DNA of 64,000 nt from Spirosoma luteum DSM 19990 (GTDB lineage: Bacteria > Bacteroidota > Bacteroidia > Cytophagales > Spirosomataceae), in the NCBI RefSeq assembly GCF_000374065.1, contig NZ_KB893245.1:806001-870000 (forward strand). The letters are read 5' to 3'. The notes under the pieces were generated by a model. That model did not search any database. It was not told the DNA's origin and worked only from the letters and a program-made list of their open reading frames with translations. The translations under genes were made by a program, and so were the position numbers. The number at the start of each line of letters is the position of its first letter. Positions within the stretch are counted from its first letter, which is position 1. Positions 10,720 through 19,318 of the stretch are shown here, one piece after another.

Positions 10720-10727
10720 TACTTTTG
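10720..10727 (+). promoter_or_regulatory. Bacteroidota -7 element TACTTTTG
   Basis: Matches the TAnnTTTG consensus of the Bacteroidota main sigma factor. Only seven bases separate it from the ATG at 10735, so transcription would begin at or next to the start codon, giving a leaderless or near-leaderless mRNA. No matching upstream TTG element is obvious. Confidence 0.55.
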
Positions 10728-10734
10728 CCATTCA

Positions 10735-11316
10735 ATGAAAACGTTTTATACGCTATTCCTGGTCGCCGTTAGTGTCAGCGCAATAGCCCAATCATCCGTT
10801 GTTAACAAGCACATCACGCATGACGGGCATCAGCTTCGAATTCGCGTCGATATTGAACAGGCTGGCCGTTCTGTTCATTACAGCCGTTCATTCGATGTAT
10901 CCGAAATGGGAAAGGCAACCATGAAAGCGCTCGAAAATCGTATTGTTGACTCATTGGAGCAGAATGCTGCCGAACTAGAGCTAGAGGTAGTACTCGCTGA
11001 CCCAAAACAGGGCAGCAAAACGAGAAAAAAACAGGCTGATTACCGGGTAAACAAGGGGACAGACACGGACGAAAACAGCCGCCTGGAGGCTAAGGTAATA
11101 CCGTCTCTTTCTCCTGATGACGTAATGCCATCGTCCGTACTGGTTCGGGAAGATAAAGAAAATGGGCGGCTCTGGATGCAGTACATCTTTCAGAAAGAGG
11201 GCGACGAACTGATTATCGAACGCACTGTCAATGTAACAGGTAAATCGGAGCGCGAAAAACAGGCAATCATCCGGGAGACCGAACGTAGCTTCGGTATCAA
11301 AACCGGGAATCAATAG
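10735..11316 (+). CDS. Secreted protein of unknown function
   Basis: A 193-residue protein. The ATG at 10735 is chosen because it opens a clean signal peptide (MKTFYTLFLVAVSVSAIAQ) and lies just after a TAnnTTTG promoter; the frame is open further upstream, but that part has no protein character. The mature part is polar and charged, with a KTRKK basic patch near the middle and a C-terminal half rich in acidic residues. No family is recognised and no Cys suggests a lipoprotein. A small gene follows after 26 bases and is probably cotranscribed. Confidence 0.7.
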   Translation: MKTFYTLFLVAVSVSAIAQSSVVNKHITHDGHQLRIRVDIEQAGRSVHYSRSFDVSEMGKATMKALENRIVDSLEQNAAELELEVVLADPKQGSKTRKKQADYRVNKGTDTDENSRLEAKVIPSLSPDDVMPSSVLVREDKENGRLWMQYIFQKEGDELIIERTVNVTGKSEREKQAIIRETERSFGIKTGNQ

Positions 11317-11342
11317 CAACCGCTTTCCTTACCCCGACTCCT

Positions 11343-11633
11343 ATGTCATACATCGCCATTCCCATATCTTCGATGCCCGGCAAACAGGACATTGACATCG
11401 ACGTGACCATAAACGGTCAAAAACAGGCACTCCACTACCGCGTCGAGCTATTATACTGGGGCGACTGCGCGGTGCCAACATTCGACCGGGTCGAGTGCAT
11501 TCAGCAATTGCTGGTCAACTACGACCGCAACTGGACGTTGTATTACATCGGCTCTCCAACCGATGAGTTTGTACCGATTACTTTTGTGAAAAAGGAAGAT
11601 TTGCTCAAACAGCGACGAATGCTGAGAGCCTGA
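11343..11633 (+). CDS. Small protein of unknown function
   Basis: A 96-residue soluble protein without signal peptide or membrane segment. The N-terminal half is predicted beta-rich (ISSMPGKQDIDIDVTING), and the C-terminus is basic. It contains one WGDC segment. It begins 26 bases after the secreted-protein gene and probably shares its transcript. No family is recognised. Base composition and codon use resemble the neighbours, so I consider it a real gene. Confidence 0.6.
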   Translation: MSYIAIPISSMPGKQDIDIDVTINGQKQALHYRVELLYWGDCAVPTFDRVECIQQLLVNYDRNWTLYYIGSPTDEFVPITFVKKEDLLKQRRMLRA

Positions 11634-11768
11634 CCCGTAAAAATATCCTGCTTTTATCGGTGATATCTATCCTTAAATTTCTATTTCTCTGAATCTGTTT
11701 CATGGTATCGTTCGTAGGTGTATTGGGAAAAAACCTTAGTTAACCCAAACTCCTTATCAATCAATACT

Positions 11769-13226
11769 ATGAGACGTTTTTTTATACTACTTGTTACCAC
11801 GGCCATAAGTGCCGTTTCGGTACAGGCTCAGAACGCCAAAACGATTGCTGACGCTATCCACTACACTAAGTTAGCAAACACGCTTCGGGAGGTCGACAAA
11901 TCGCCGGAATCGATTAGTCTGCTGAACCGGGCCATGCCTGCCTTTATTTCCGGTAAAAGTGTGTACTGGCAGGCCGTGGCCAATGAGTTGATTGGTCTGT
12001 CGTATAAGGACATCAAGGATACGACCAATGCCCTGGCTTATCTGCAAAAATCGCTCGACCTGTATGGTAAACTGAAGTATGTAGCCAGCGGATGGGGTGT
12101 TAACGAAGTGATGCGGGCACTCTCCAGCAAAAATATCTACGCGGGTATCCAGTTTAACGAAACGGGAGTACGGGTGGCTATCTTCAAGACGAAGTACGAG
12201 AGCGATTTCTACGAGAAAGATATCAAAACAACCTTCGACATTCCGAATAATCTGCTGGTTGCCGACGCATCCAGTTCATTTAAAGGCAGTCAGGATGCAT
12301 TACGTATTGGGCTTGACTCGATCCGGCGCTACCAGATTCCCAACGAACGGATTTTTGTTGTTCTGAGCAGCGACATGAGCAACGAGCTGGCGCAAACACC
12401 AGAGGGACGTAAGAAACTGTATACGCAGTTGGAGCGGGCAGTTCCGGGTACCGGACTCCGCATCGACACCACGTTTACTCCTGCACGGGAAGCCCAACTG
12501 TTCACTATTGGCGCCATTCCCCGCAAAGTGTGGCCAACTACATCGGCGCTGAACGTGGGAAATAACAGTACGATGGGTGGCTATTTTGAAAGTGAAGCCA
12601 GCCGCCGGAATTATACGAATGTCGATAAGGATTTTCATGAAATAACACTGCCTCTTGGCGTCAACACAATCGTAAGCAAAATCGAAAGCAAAAAGTCGCT
12701 GGGTATCGATGCGTACCGGCGCGAAGCCCAGTTGGTAGTCCCGGCCATAGCCGATTCCGCCCTGAAACCGTTCATTCAAAACCGGGATACCGGCTTGCAG
12801 GAGCGTCGGACGGTAGGGTTAGGGGGCGATATCGTTCAGGCACTGGTTGCGTATCTGCACCCCGACAAGGCGGGTGTTACGGCCGTGGCTGTTACGGTCA
12901 ATGATATCGAACAGTTCAAGCGTATGGCTCTTACGGACTACAAAGCGCTGACCCGCCCCGACCTGAAAGACATTCCCAACGCGGGCATACGCCGTCAGGC
13001 AGAACAGGATATCAATGCATCTCAGAATCAACTCAGCGAAAAACAAATCATTGCCGGTGCTTTGTGGCTCGATTACGTCACGCGGGTGTACAACAACTCA
13101 TTGGGGTCCAAACGGTTTGTATTTATCCGAAACTCAGACCTAGGCTGGGTAACGGGTAAGTTTCTGGAAACGATCAACAACGAATACGAGTCCACTATTG
13201 CCAAAGGCGACTTCTATACGCGCTAA
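11769..13226 (+). CDS. Secreted protein with TPR-like part and Ppx/GppA-like domain
   Basis: A 485-residue protein. The start at 11769 gives a signal peptide (MRRFFILLVTTAISAVSVQAQ); an upstream TTG-type start would bury it. Residues about 25 to 105 resemble tetratricopeptide helices (SYKDIKDTTNALAYLQKSLD). From about residue 125 the order of motifs recalls the ASKHA fold of exopolyphosphatase/GppA enzymes: GIQFNETGVRVAIF where the first phosphate loop would be, VVLSSDMSNEL in place of the conserved TSA region, TPAREAQL for the EEA segment, and LNVGNNSTMGG for the second phosphate loop. The usual acidic and Gly residues are only partly kept. I infer a secreted, possibly non-catalytic relative; structural comparison would decide. 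Confidence 0.65.
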   Translation: MRRFFILLVTTAISAVSVQAQNAKTIADAIHYTKLANTLREVDKSPESISLLNRAMPAFISGKSVYWQAVANELIGLSYKDIKDTTNALAYLQKSLDLYGKLKYVASGWGVNEVMRALSSKNIYAGIQFNETGVRVAIFKTKYESDFYEKDIKTTFDIPNNLLVADASSSFKGSQDALRIGLDSIRRYQIPNERIFVVLSSDMSNELAQTPEGRKKLYTQLERAVPGTGLRIDTTFTPAREAQLFTIGAIPRKVWPTTSALNVGNNSTMGGYFESEASRRNYTNVDKDFHEITLPLGVNTIVSKIESKKSLGIDAYRREAQLVVPAIADSALKPFIQNRDTGLQERRTVGLGGDIVQALVAYLHPDKAGVTAVAVTVNDIEQFKRMALTDYKALTRPDLKDIPNAGIRRQAEQDINASQNQLSEKQIIAGALWLDYVTRVYNNSLGSKRFVFIRNSDLGWVTGKFLETINNEYESTIAKGDFYTR

Positions 13227-13248
13227 CGCACAATGGTATTGCACCCAT

Positions 13249-13298
13249 AAAAACGGGAATTGCCCGAAACCAGCTGGTTTCGGGCAATTCCCGTTTTT
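13249..13298. terminator. Bidirectional terminator between convergent genes
   Basis: A 50-base palindrome with perfect 23-base arms and a four-base loop (AGCT), beginning AAAAACGGG and ending CCCGTTTTT. It lies between the Ppx-like gene and the convergent pgi gene and can serve both. Confidence 0.9.
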
Positions 13299-13355
13299 AG
13301 ACCATGTCAGCTCATTTGCCTGAGGTGTTAACTAACCGTTTTATAACGCAATCAA

Positions 13356-15110
<1,755 letters not shown>

Positions 15111-15152
15111 TTGTCGACGCGAATATCGGGAATCCCGGCAACTTTTTTCGGC

Positions 15153-15160
15153 TATTTTTG
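15153..15160 (+). promoter_or_regulatory. -7 element TATTTTTG for the glycosyltransferase gene
   Basis: Matches TAnnTTTG, 53 bases before the ATG at 15214. It supports the shorter start for that gene, because a start at 15160 would coincide with the promoter itself. Confidence 0.6.
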
Positions 15161-15213
15161 TGCTTCTTTCCCCGCTGACTGGGCGGGATTTTTTGACCCG
15201 ACTCCCCGTATTG

Positions 15214-16878
15214 ATGAATCAAAAACTCTTTTATTCGCTCATTTTAATTGCGCTGGGAGCCTTATTTTTTATTCCTTTTCTGGGTAGTGTCCGGCTCTTC
15301 GACTGGGATGAAATTAACTTTGCCGAGGCCGCCCGCGAGATGATTGTATTGCGCGATTACCTGCACGTTCACATCAATTTCAAGCCCTTCTACGAAAAGC
15401 CACCCCTGTTTTTCTGGCTTCAGTCGGCCATGATGAACATATTTGGCATCAACGAATTTGCCGCCCGGCTACCCAATGCCATTTGCGGTATTATCTCGCT
15501 GGTTTACCTGTACAACCTCGGCGAAAAACTGCACAGCCATCGTTTCGGGTTACTTTGGGCGCTGGCGTATCTGGGTTCGGTTACACCCCATCTCTATTTT
15601 CGCTCCGGTATTATCGACCCCTTCTTTAACCTGTTTATCTTCATTGGATTGGTTAATCTGATTCTTGCTTCCTGGAAACGGGAGCGGCTGGGGGGGGGCA
15701 TGACCGCTCCTAAAAGTGAATGGACATACCTGCTGATCGGCGGCTTTGTGCTGGGGCTGGGCATCCTGACAAAAGGCCCCGTTGCCTACCTCATTGTTTG
15801 TCTGGTGCTGGTGATATACTGGATGCTGGGGCGCTTCCGGTGGTTTATTACACCGGTGCAGTTTCTGACTTTTTCGCTGGCGGCTTCGGTGGTTTCGCTG
15901 GCCTGGTACGGGCTGGATGTGTACTTAAACGGCCCCGCGCTGATGCGGGAGTTTCTGGCGTATAATATTCGATTGTTCAGTACGCCGGATGCGGGTCATG
16001 TGGGTTTTCCGGGATTTCACGTCATTATGCTGCTGGTTGGTTGTTTTCCGGCTTCCATCTTCGCCATTCGGGCACTGGGTTCGCTGTTTATCGAGCGTAA
16101 TTACCAGCGCGAGTTTAAGCGGTGGATGCTGATCCTGTTCTGGGTGGTGTTGGTTCTGTTCAGTCTGGTGCAGTCGAAAATTGTTCATTATTCGTCACTC
16201 TGCTATTTCCCGCTGACGTACCTGGCCGCCCTGACGCTGGTGCAGCTGGAAGAGCGAAAAATTCAGTTTACTAACTGGATGCGGGTCGGATTAATAGTGA
16301 TAGGGGGAATCTACGTCGTTGCCCTTATCGGTATGCCCATACTGGCGCATCACATGGACATCGTGCGGCAGTATGCCGACCAAGATGCTTTCTCGCAGGG
16401 GAATCTGGATGCCCGCATAAGCTGGCCGTGGTGGACTTTTATACCTGGAATCTGGCTGGTGCTTGTTCTTATCGTGGCTTTCCGATGGTATAATCAGCGC
16501 GAAACGGCGCAGGCATCCATAGCACTGTTTGGGGGGATGGCGGTATTCGTTACGCTCACCCTCTGGTTTTTTATCGGGCGTATGGAAGGTATTTCACAAG
16601 CCGCAGCTATGGAGTTTTTCGAGCAGTCGCAGGGGCAGGACGTATACGTGAAGACATACGGCTACCACAGTTACGGCCCGTATTTTTACACGAAGAAACA
16701 GCCACCGGCCAATCCCAACTACTACAACGACGAGTGGCTGCTACGGGGCCGGATTGATAAGGACGTGCTGTTCATTCGCCATGCCAGCGAGGGGCCAACC
16801 TTGCTGGACTCACTACCCGACATTCGGAAAACGGGTACCAAAAACGGGTTTGTTTTTTACCGCAGGCAGGCGAGGTGA
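15214..16878 (+). CDS. ArnT/PMT-family membrane glycosyltransferase
   Basis: A 554-residue polytopic membrane protein of the GT39/GT83 superfamily, which uses lipid-linked sugars on the outer face of the inner membrane. The start at 15214 follows the promoter element and opens with a typical first membrane helix. Diagnostic are the first-loop FDWDE motif (catalytic acid), the FYEKPPLFFWL segment, GILTKGP after the fourth or fifth helix, and some ten or more hydrophobic helices with a C-terminal periplasmic part. It may glycosylate lipid A, an arabinan-like polymer or protein; the acceptor is not shown. It is transcribed away from pgi, and a small lipoprotein gene follows after 85 bases. Confidence 0.85.
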   Translation: MNQKLFYSLILIALGALFFIPFLGSVRLFDWDEINFAEAAREMIVLRDYLHVHINFKPFYEKPPLFFWLQSAMMNIFGINEFAARLPNAICGIISLVYLYNLGEKLHSHRFGLLWALAYLGSVTPHLYFRSGIIDPFFNLFIFIGLVNLILASWKRERLGGGMTAPKSEWTYLLIGGFVLGLGILTKGPVAYLIVCLVLVIYWMLGRFRWFITPVQFLTFSLAASVVSLAWYGLDVYLNGPALMREFLAYNIRLFSTPDAGHVGFPGFHVIMLLVGCFPASIFAIRALGSLFIERNYQREFKRWMLILFWVVLVLFSLVQSKIVHYSSLCYFPLTYLAALTLVQLEERKIQFTNWMRVGLIVIGGIYVVALIGMPILAHHMDIVRQYADQDAFSQGNLDARISWPWWTFIPGIWLVLVLIVAFRWYNQRETAQASIALFGGMAVFVTLTLWFFIGRMEGISQAAAMEFFEQSQGQDVYVKTYGYHSYGPYFYTKKQPPANPNYYNDEWLLRGRIDKDVLFIRHASEGPTLLDSLPDIRKTGTKNGFVFYRRQAR

Positions 16879-16963
16879 TTTGCCTTTTCCCTGTCGGCCG
16901 GTTACCCTGAAAACTGTTGACCCATCCGCATAGTTGTAGCTGTACATTAACTATCTCTCAACT

Positions 16964-17377
16964 ATGCGCCATCTTGCACCCTTACGATTGAGTAAGCTTA
17001 CTACGGTTCTCCTTGCACTAATCGCCTTCACCGTCTGCCTGTCGGGTTGCAGTGTCAATAACTCATCAAGCTCAGGAACCACAAAAAAGATGAGTATATC
17101 GGTGGGCGATATCAAAGAGATTTCCCTGCCCGGGAGTGGCGACGGCTCCATGGAACTGATTGGTACCTCCGATAACCAGGAAATTGTAGACGTATCGCGC
17201 CGGGAGTTGGCACCGGCAGTAGATACGCTCAAACGAACGGATACCGGCCCAACCGTTTTTCAGATAAAAGGCATTACGGCGGGCAAAGCCAATATTGTTT
17301 TTACGAAGCAGGCAATAGGGTCAACGGGCAATGGCCAACCCGTACGCACGTACATAGTGGAGGTAAAAGCAAAATAA
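16964..17377 (+). CDS. Small lipoprotein with an Ig-like or chagasin-like fold
   Basis: A 137-residue protein with an N-terminal hydrophobic segment ending in a lipobox (LSGC), so it should be lipid-anchored. A Ser-rich linker follows. The remaining 95 or so residues have the rhythm of a beta-sandwich: SVGDIKEISLPGSG, a central segment with SDNQEIVDVS, then VFQIKGITAGKANIVF. This last part resembles both bacterial Ig-like (Big2) domains and chagasin-type protease inhibitors, but the chagasin NPTTG loop is not evident. The function is unknown. The gene is followed by a strong hairpin shared with the convergent ypdA. Confidence 0.65.
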   Translation: MRHLAPLRLSKLTTVLLALIAFTVCLSGCSVNNSSSSGTTKKMSISVGDIKEISLPGSGDGSMELIGTSDNQEIVDVSRRELAPAVDTLKRTDTGPTVFQIKGITAGKANIVFTKQAIGSTGNGQPVRTYIVEVKAK

Positions 17378-17401
17378 AGGCAGCCATCAGATAAGCCGCA
17401 C

Positions 17402-17442
17402 CCGAGCTGATTCAGCGAATCAAATCCGCTGAATCAGCTCGG
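17402..17442. terminator. Hairpin overlapping the 3' end of ypdA
   Basis: Perfect 16-base arms CCGAGCTGATTCAGCG and CGCTGAATCAGCTCGG around a nine-base loop. On the minus strand the loop contains the ypdA stop codon, and the arm at 17427 to 17442 is coding sequence (AELIQ). It separates two convergent genes. There is no long U tract, so termination efficiency is uncertain. Confidence 0.6.
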
Positions 17443-18424
17443 CTACTTTATGCACTTCCCGGCCCATAATGTGGTCGATGATGGACTGCGCGTGTTCCCG
17501 ACCATTCTCGATAAATACCTTCTCGGTATAAATGCCCGCCAGCACCGTACCGCACACGTACAGTCCCGGCACATTGGTTTCAAACGTTTCCCTGTCGAAA
17601 ACCGGCACCTGCGTTTCCGGATTCAGGTCAATACCGCAACGTGCCAGCAGGGCCGCGTCGGGAATGTAGCCCGTCAGGATGAAGACGAAGTCGGCAGGGA
17701 TTTGCCGCTCTTCGCCCGTTTTAAGGTCGTTGACGGTAATCGAATGTTCGTCGATCTGCGTAACGCAGGCGTTGAAAATCGTTTTTATTTTCCCTTCTTT
17801 CACCCGGTTTTTTACGTCGGGTACCAGCCAGTATTTTACCGTACTCCGAAAATCCTCACCCCGGTGCACGACCGTGATGTTTACGTCGTGCCGGTACAAC
17901 TCCAGCGCGGCCTCAACGGCTGAATTCGAGGCACCAATAATAACTACGTTCGTAAACGAGTACTTGAACGGTTCATCGTAGTAATGAGACACGTGGGGCA
18001 ATTTCTCACCCGGAATATTGAGCCAGCGCGGGCGCGTGAAATACCCCGTAGCCATAATAACCTTGTGAGCATAGTACGTCCCGCCGGTAGTGGTCGTGAT
18101 GGTGAACAGCTCCCCTTCCTTTGTTACCTCCCAGACCTCCTCGAATAGCTTGAAATTCAGGTGGTAGTAAGCCGCTGCTTTGCGGTAGTACTGGAGGGCT
18201 TCGTCGCGACCGGCTTTTACGTCGGAGATGGCAAAGGGCAGACCGCCAATCTCGATATTCTCGGCGGTCGAAAAGAAGTGCATCCGGCGGGGATATTGAC
18301 GAATTGACTCGGTCAGGCTTCCCATTTCCAGAATTAAATGGCTAAGCCCGGCTTTGGCCGCTTCGATACCGGCAGCCAGACCACAAGGTCCGCCACCCAC
18401 TATAATGACATCAACAGGTTGCAT
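17420..18424 (-). CDS. ypdA: YpdA-type FAD/NAD(P) disulfide reductase
   Basis: A 334-residue flavoprotein of the YpdA family, proposed to reduce bacillithiol disulfide with NADPH. Features are the FAD-binding GGGPCGLAAGIEA motif at residues about 10 to 22, the family-typical MHFFSTAENIEIGG segment near residue 50, a second dinucleotide motif GASNSAVEAALEL near residue 165, and an ATG-type FAD motif (VIMATGYF). The thioredoxin-reductase CxxC pair is absent, as in known YpdA. Many Bacteroidota make bacillithiol, which fits. The Cys in GGGPCG is the conserved redox Cys of the family. A terminator-like hairpin lies just upstream of the start codon, which is unusual and may regulate the gene. Confidence 0.88.
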   Translation of the reverse strand: MQPVDVIIVGGGPCGLAAGIEAAKAGLSHLILEMGSLTESIRQYPRRMHFFSTAENIEIGGLPFAISDVKAGRDEALQYYRKAAAYYHLNFKLFEEVWEVTKEGELFTITTTTGGTYYAHKVIMATGYFTRPRWLNIPGEKLPHVSHYYDEPFKYSFTNVVIIGASNSAVEAALELYRHDVNITVVHRGEDFRSTVKYWLVPDVKNRVKEGKIKTIFNACVTQIDEHSITVNDLKTGEERQIPADFVFILTGYIPDAALLARCGIDLNPETQVPVFDRETFETNVPGLYVCGTVLAGIYTEKVFIENGREHAQSIIDHIMGREVHKVAELIQRI

Positions 18425-18450
18425 ATAACTAAGTTACTTACATCATTCTA

Positions 18451-18497
18451 ACACACAAAAAGTCCCCAAAGGTTGCGCAAGGGGGCTTTTTGTGTGT
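18451..18497. promoter_or_regulatory. Terminator-like hairpin in the ypdA leader
   Basis: Arms ACACACAAAAAGTCCCC and GGGGGCTTTTTGTGTGT pair over 17 bases with one G-U pair; the loop is 13 bases. On the minus strand the stem is followed by T-rich sequence 27 bases before the ypdA ATG, so it could act as an attenuator of ypdA. On the plus strand it would end a transcript that no visible gene provides. Confidence 0.5.
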
Positions 18498-18646
18498 TGA
18501 CCTGTTGGTATTTATTTTCTGTCCCTTAGTACCACGAGTGGAATACAGTCTGCCATCGGGTCTTACGGTTTCGAATTAGTTAAAGTACAGGTCATATCGA
18601 CTGCGCCTTATAGCTCGACTACCATCTAACGTAGCAAGCTGGTTGG

Positions 18647-18654
18647 TATCTTTG
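18647..18654 (+). promoter_or_regulatory. -7 element TATCTTTG for rnhB
   Basis: Matches TAnnTTTG and lies 46 bases before the rnhB start codon. Confidence 0.55.
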
Positions 18655-18700
18655 ACGCTGTTTAGCTTATGCCCTGCACGAGGAATAGAAAACACCTGTT

Positions 18701-19276
18701 ATGTTGGAGTCGTACTATAACGCCAATGCTATCGAAGCGGGTCTGGACGAAGTGGGCCGGGGTTGCCTGGCCGGGCCGGTAGTAGCGGCAGCGGTTATTT
18801 TGCCGAAAGATTTTACCCACCCCATCCTGAATGATTCCAAGCAATTATCGCATCGGCAACGCGAACGACTGAAAACCGACATTGAGCGGGAGGCCCTGGC
18901 CTGGACCGTAGCCGAAGTGTCGCATACCGATATTGACCAGATTAATATCCTTAAAGCCAGCTTTCTGGCCATGCACCGGGCGGTGGATGCGTTGACAATC
19001 AAACCGGAGCATCTACTGGTGGATGGAAACCGATTTGTGCCTTACCCGCTGATTCCACATACCTGTATCGTTAGAGGGGATGCCCATTACCTGTCTATTG
19101 CGGCTGCGTCGGTACTGGCTAAAATTTACCGGGATGACCTCATGGCGCAACTTGGCCTGGAGTTTCCAGCCTATGGTTGGGCGCAGAATGTAGGCTACCC
19201 GACGCCCGTTCATCGGGCTGCTATCCGGCAGTTTGGCCCGACGAAGTACCACCGGATGAGTTTCCGGTTGCTATGA
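18701..19276 (+). CDS. rnhB: Ribonuclease HII
   Basis: Cuts the RNA strand of RNA-DNA hybrids and starts removal of single ribonucleotides from DNA. The 191-residue length is normal for RNase HII. The catalytic Asp-Glu pair is in [14 protein letters not shown] (residues about 14 to 27), NDSKQLS and the later LLVDGN segment supply further conserved positions, and [14 protein letters not shown] carries the family signature with a catalytic Asp. The C-terminal [10 protein letters not shown] and YHRMSF motifs complete the fold. The gene has its own promoter and is convergent with the FadJ-like gene 42 bases downstream. Confidence 0.96.
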   Translation: MLESYYNANAIEAGLDEVGRGCLAGPVVAAAVILPKDFTHPILNDSKQLSHRQRERLKTDIEREALAWTVAEVSHTDIDQINILKASFLAMHRAVDALTIKPEHLLVDGNRFVPYPLIPHTCIVRGDAHYLSIAAASVLAKIYRDDLMAQLGLEFPAYGWAQNVGYPTPVHRAAIRQFGPTKYHRMSFRLL

Positions 19277-19318
19277 ATCTCAAGCCTGAGGGCTGGGAAT
19301 TCAGGCATAACTTACCTT

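Larger units (their letters stand above)
10085..10734. other. Intergenic region with a coding-like remnant on the minus strand
   Basis: No complete gene is apparent. On the minus strand from about 10535 to 10299 an open frame without a good start reads like protein (it contains VADVPTESVYKKVLF and ends in NWVVKPNNQR). I read it as a possible gene remnant of unknown family. The plus strand before the next gene holds a hairpin (10601 to 10628) and a promoter element (10720 to 10727). Confidence 0.3.
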
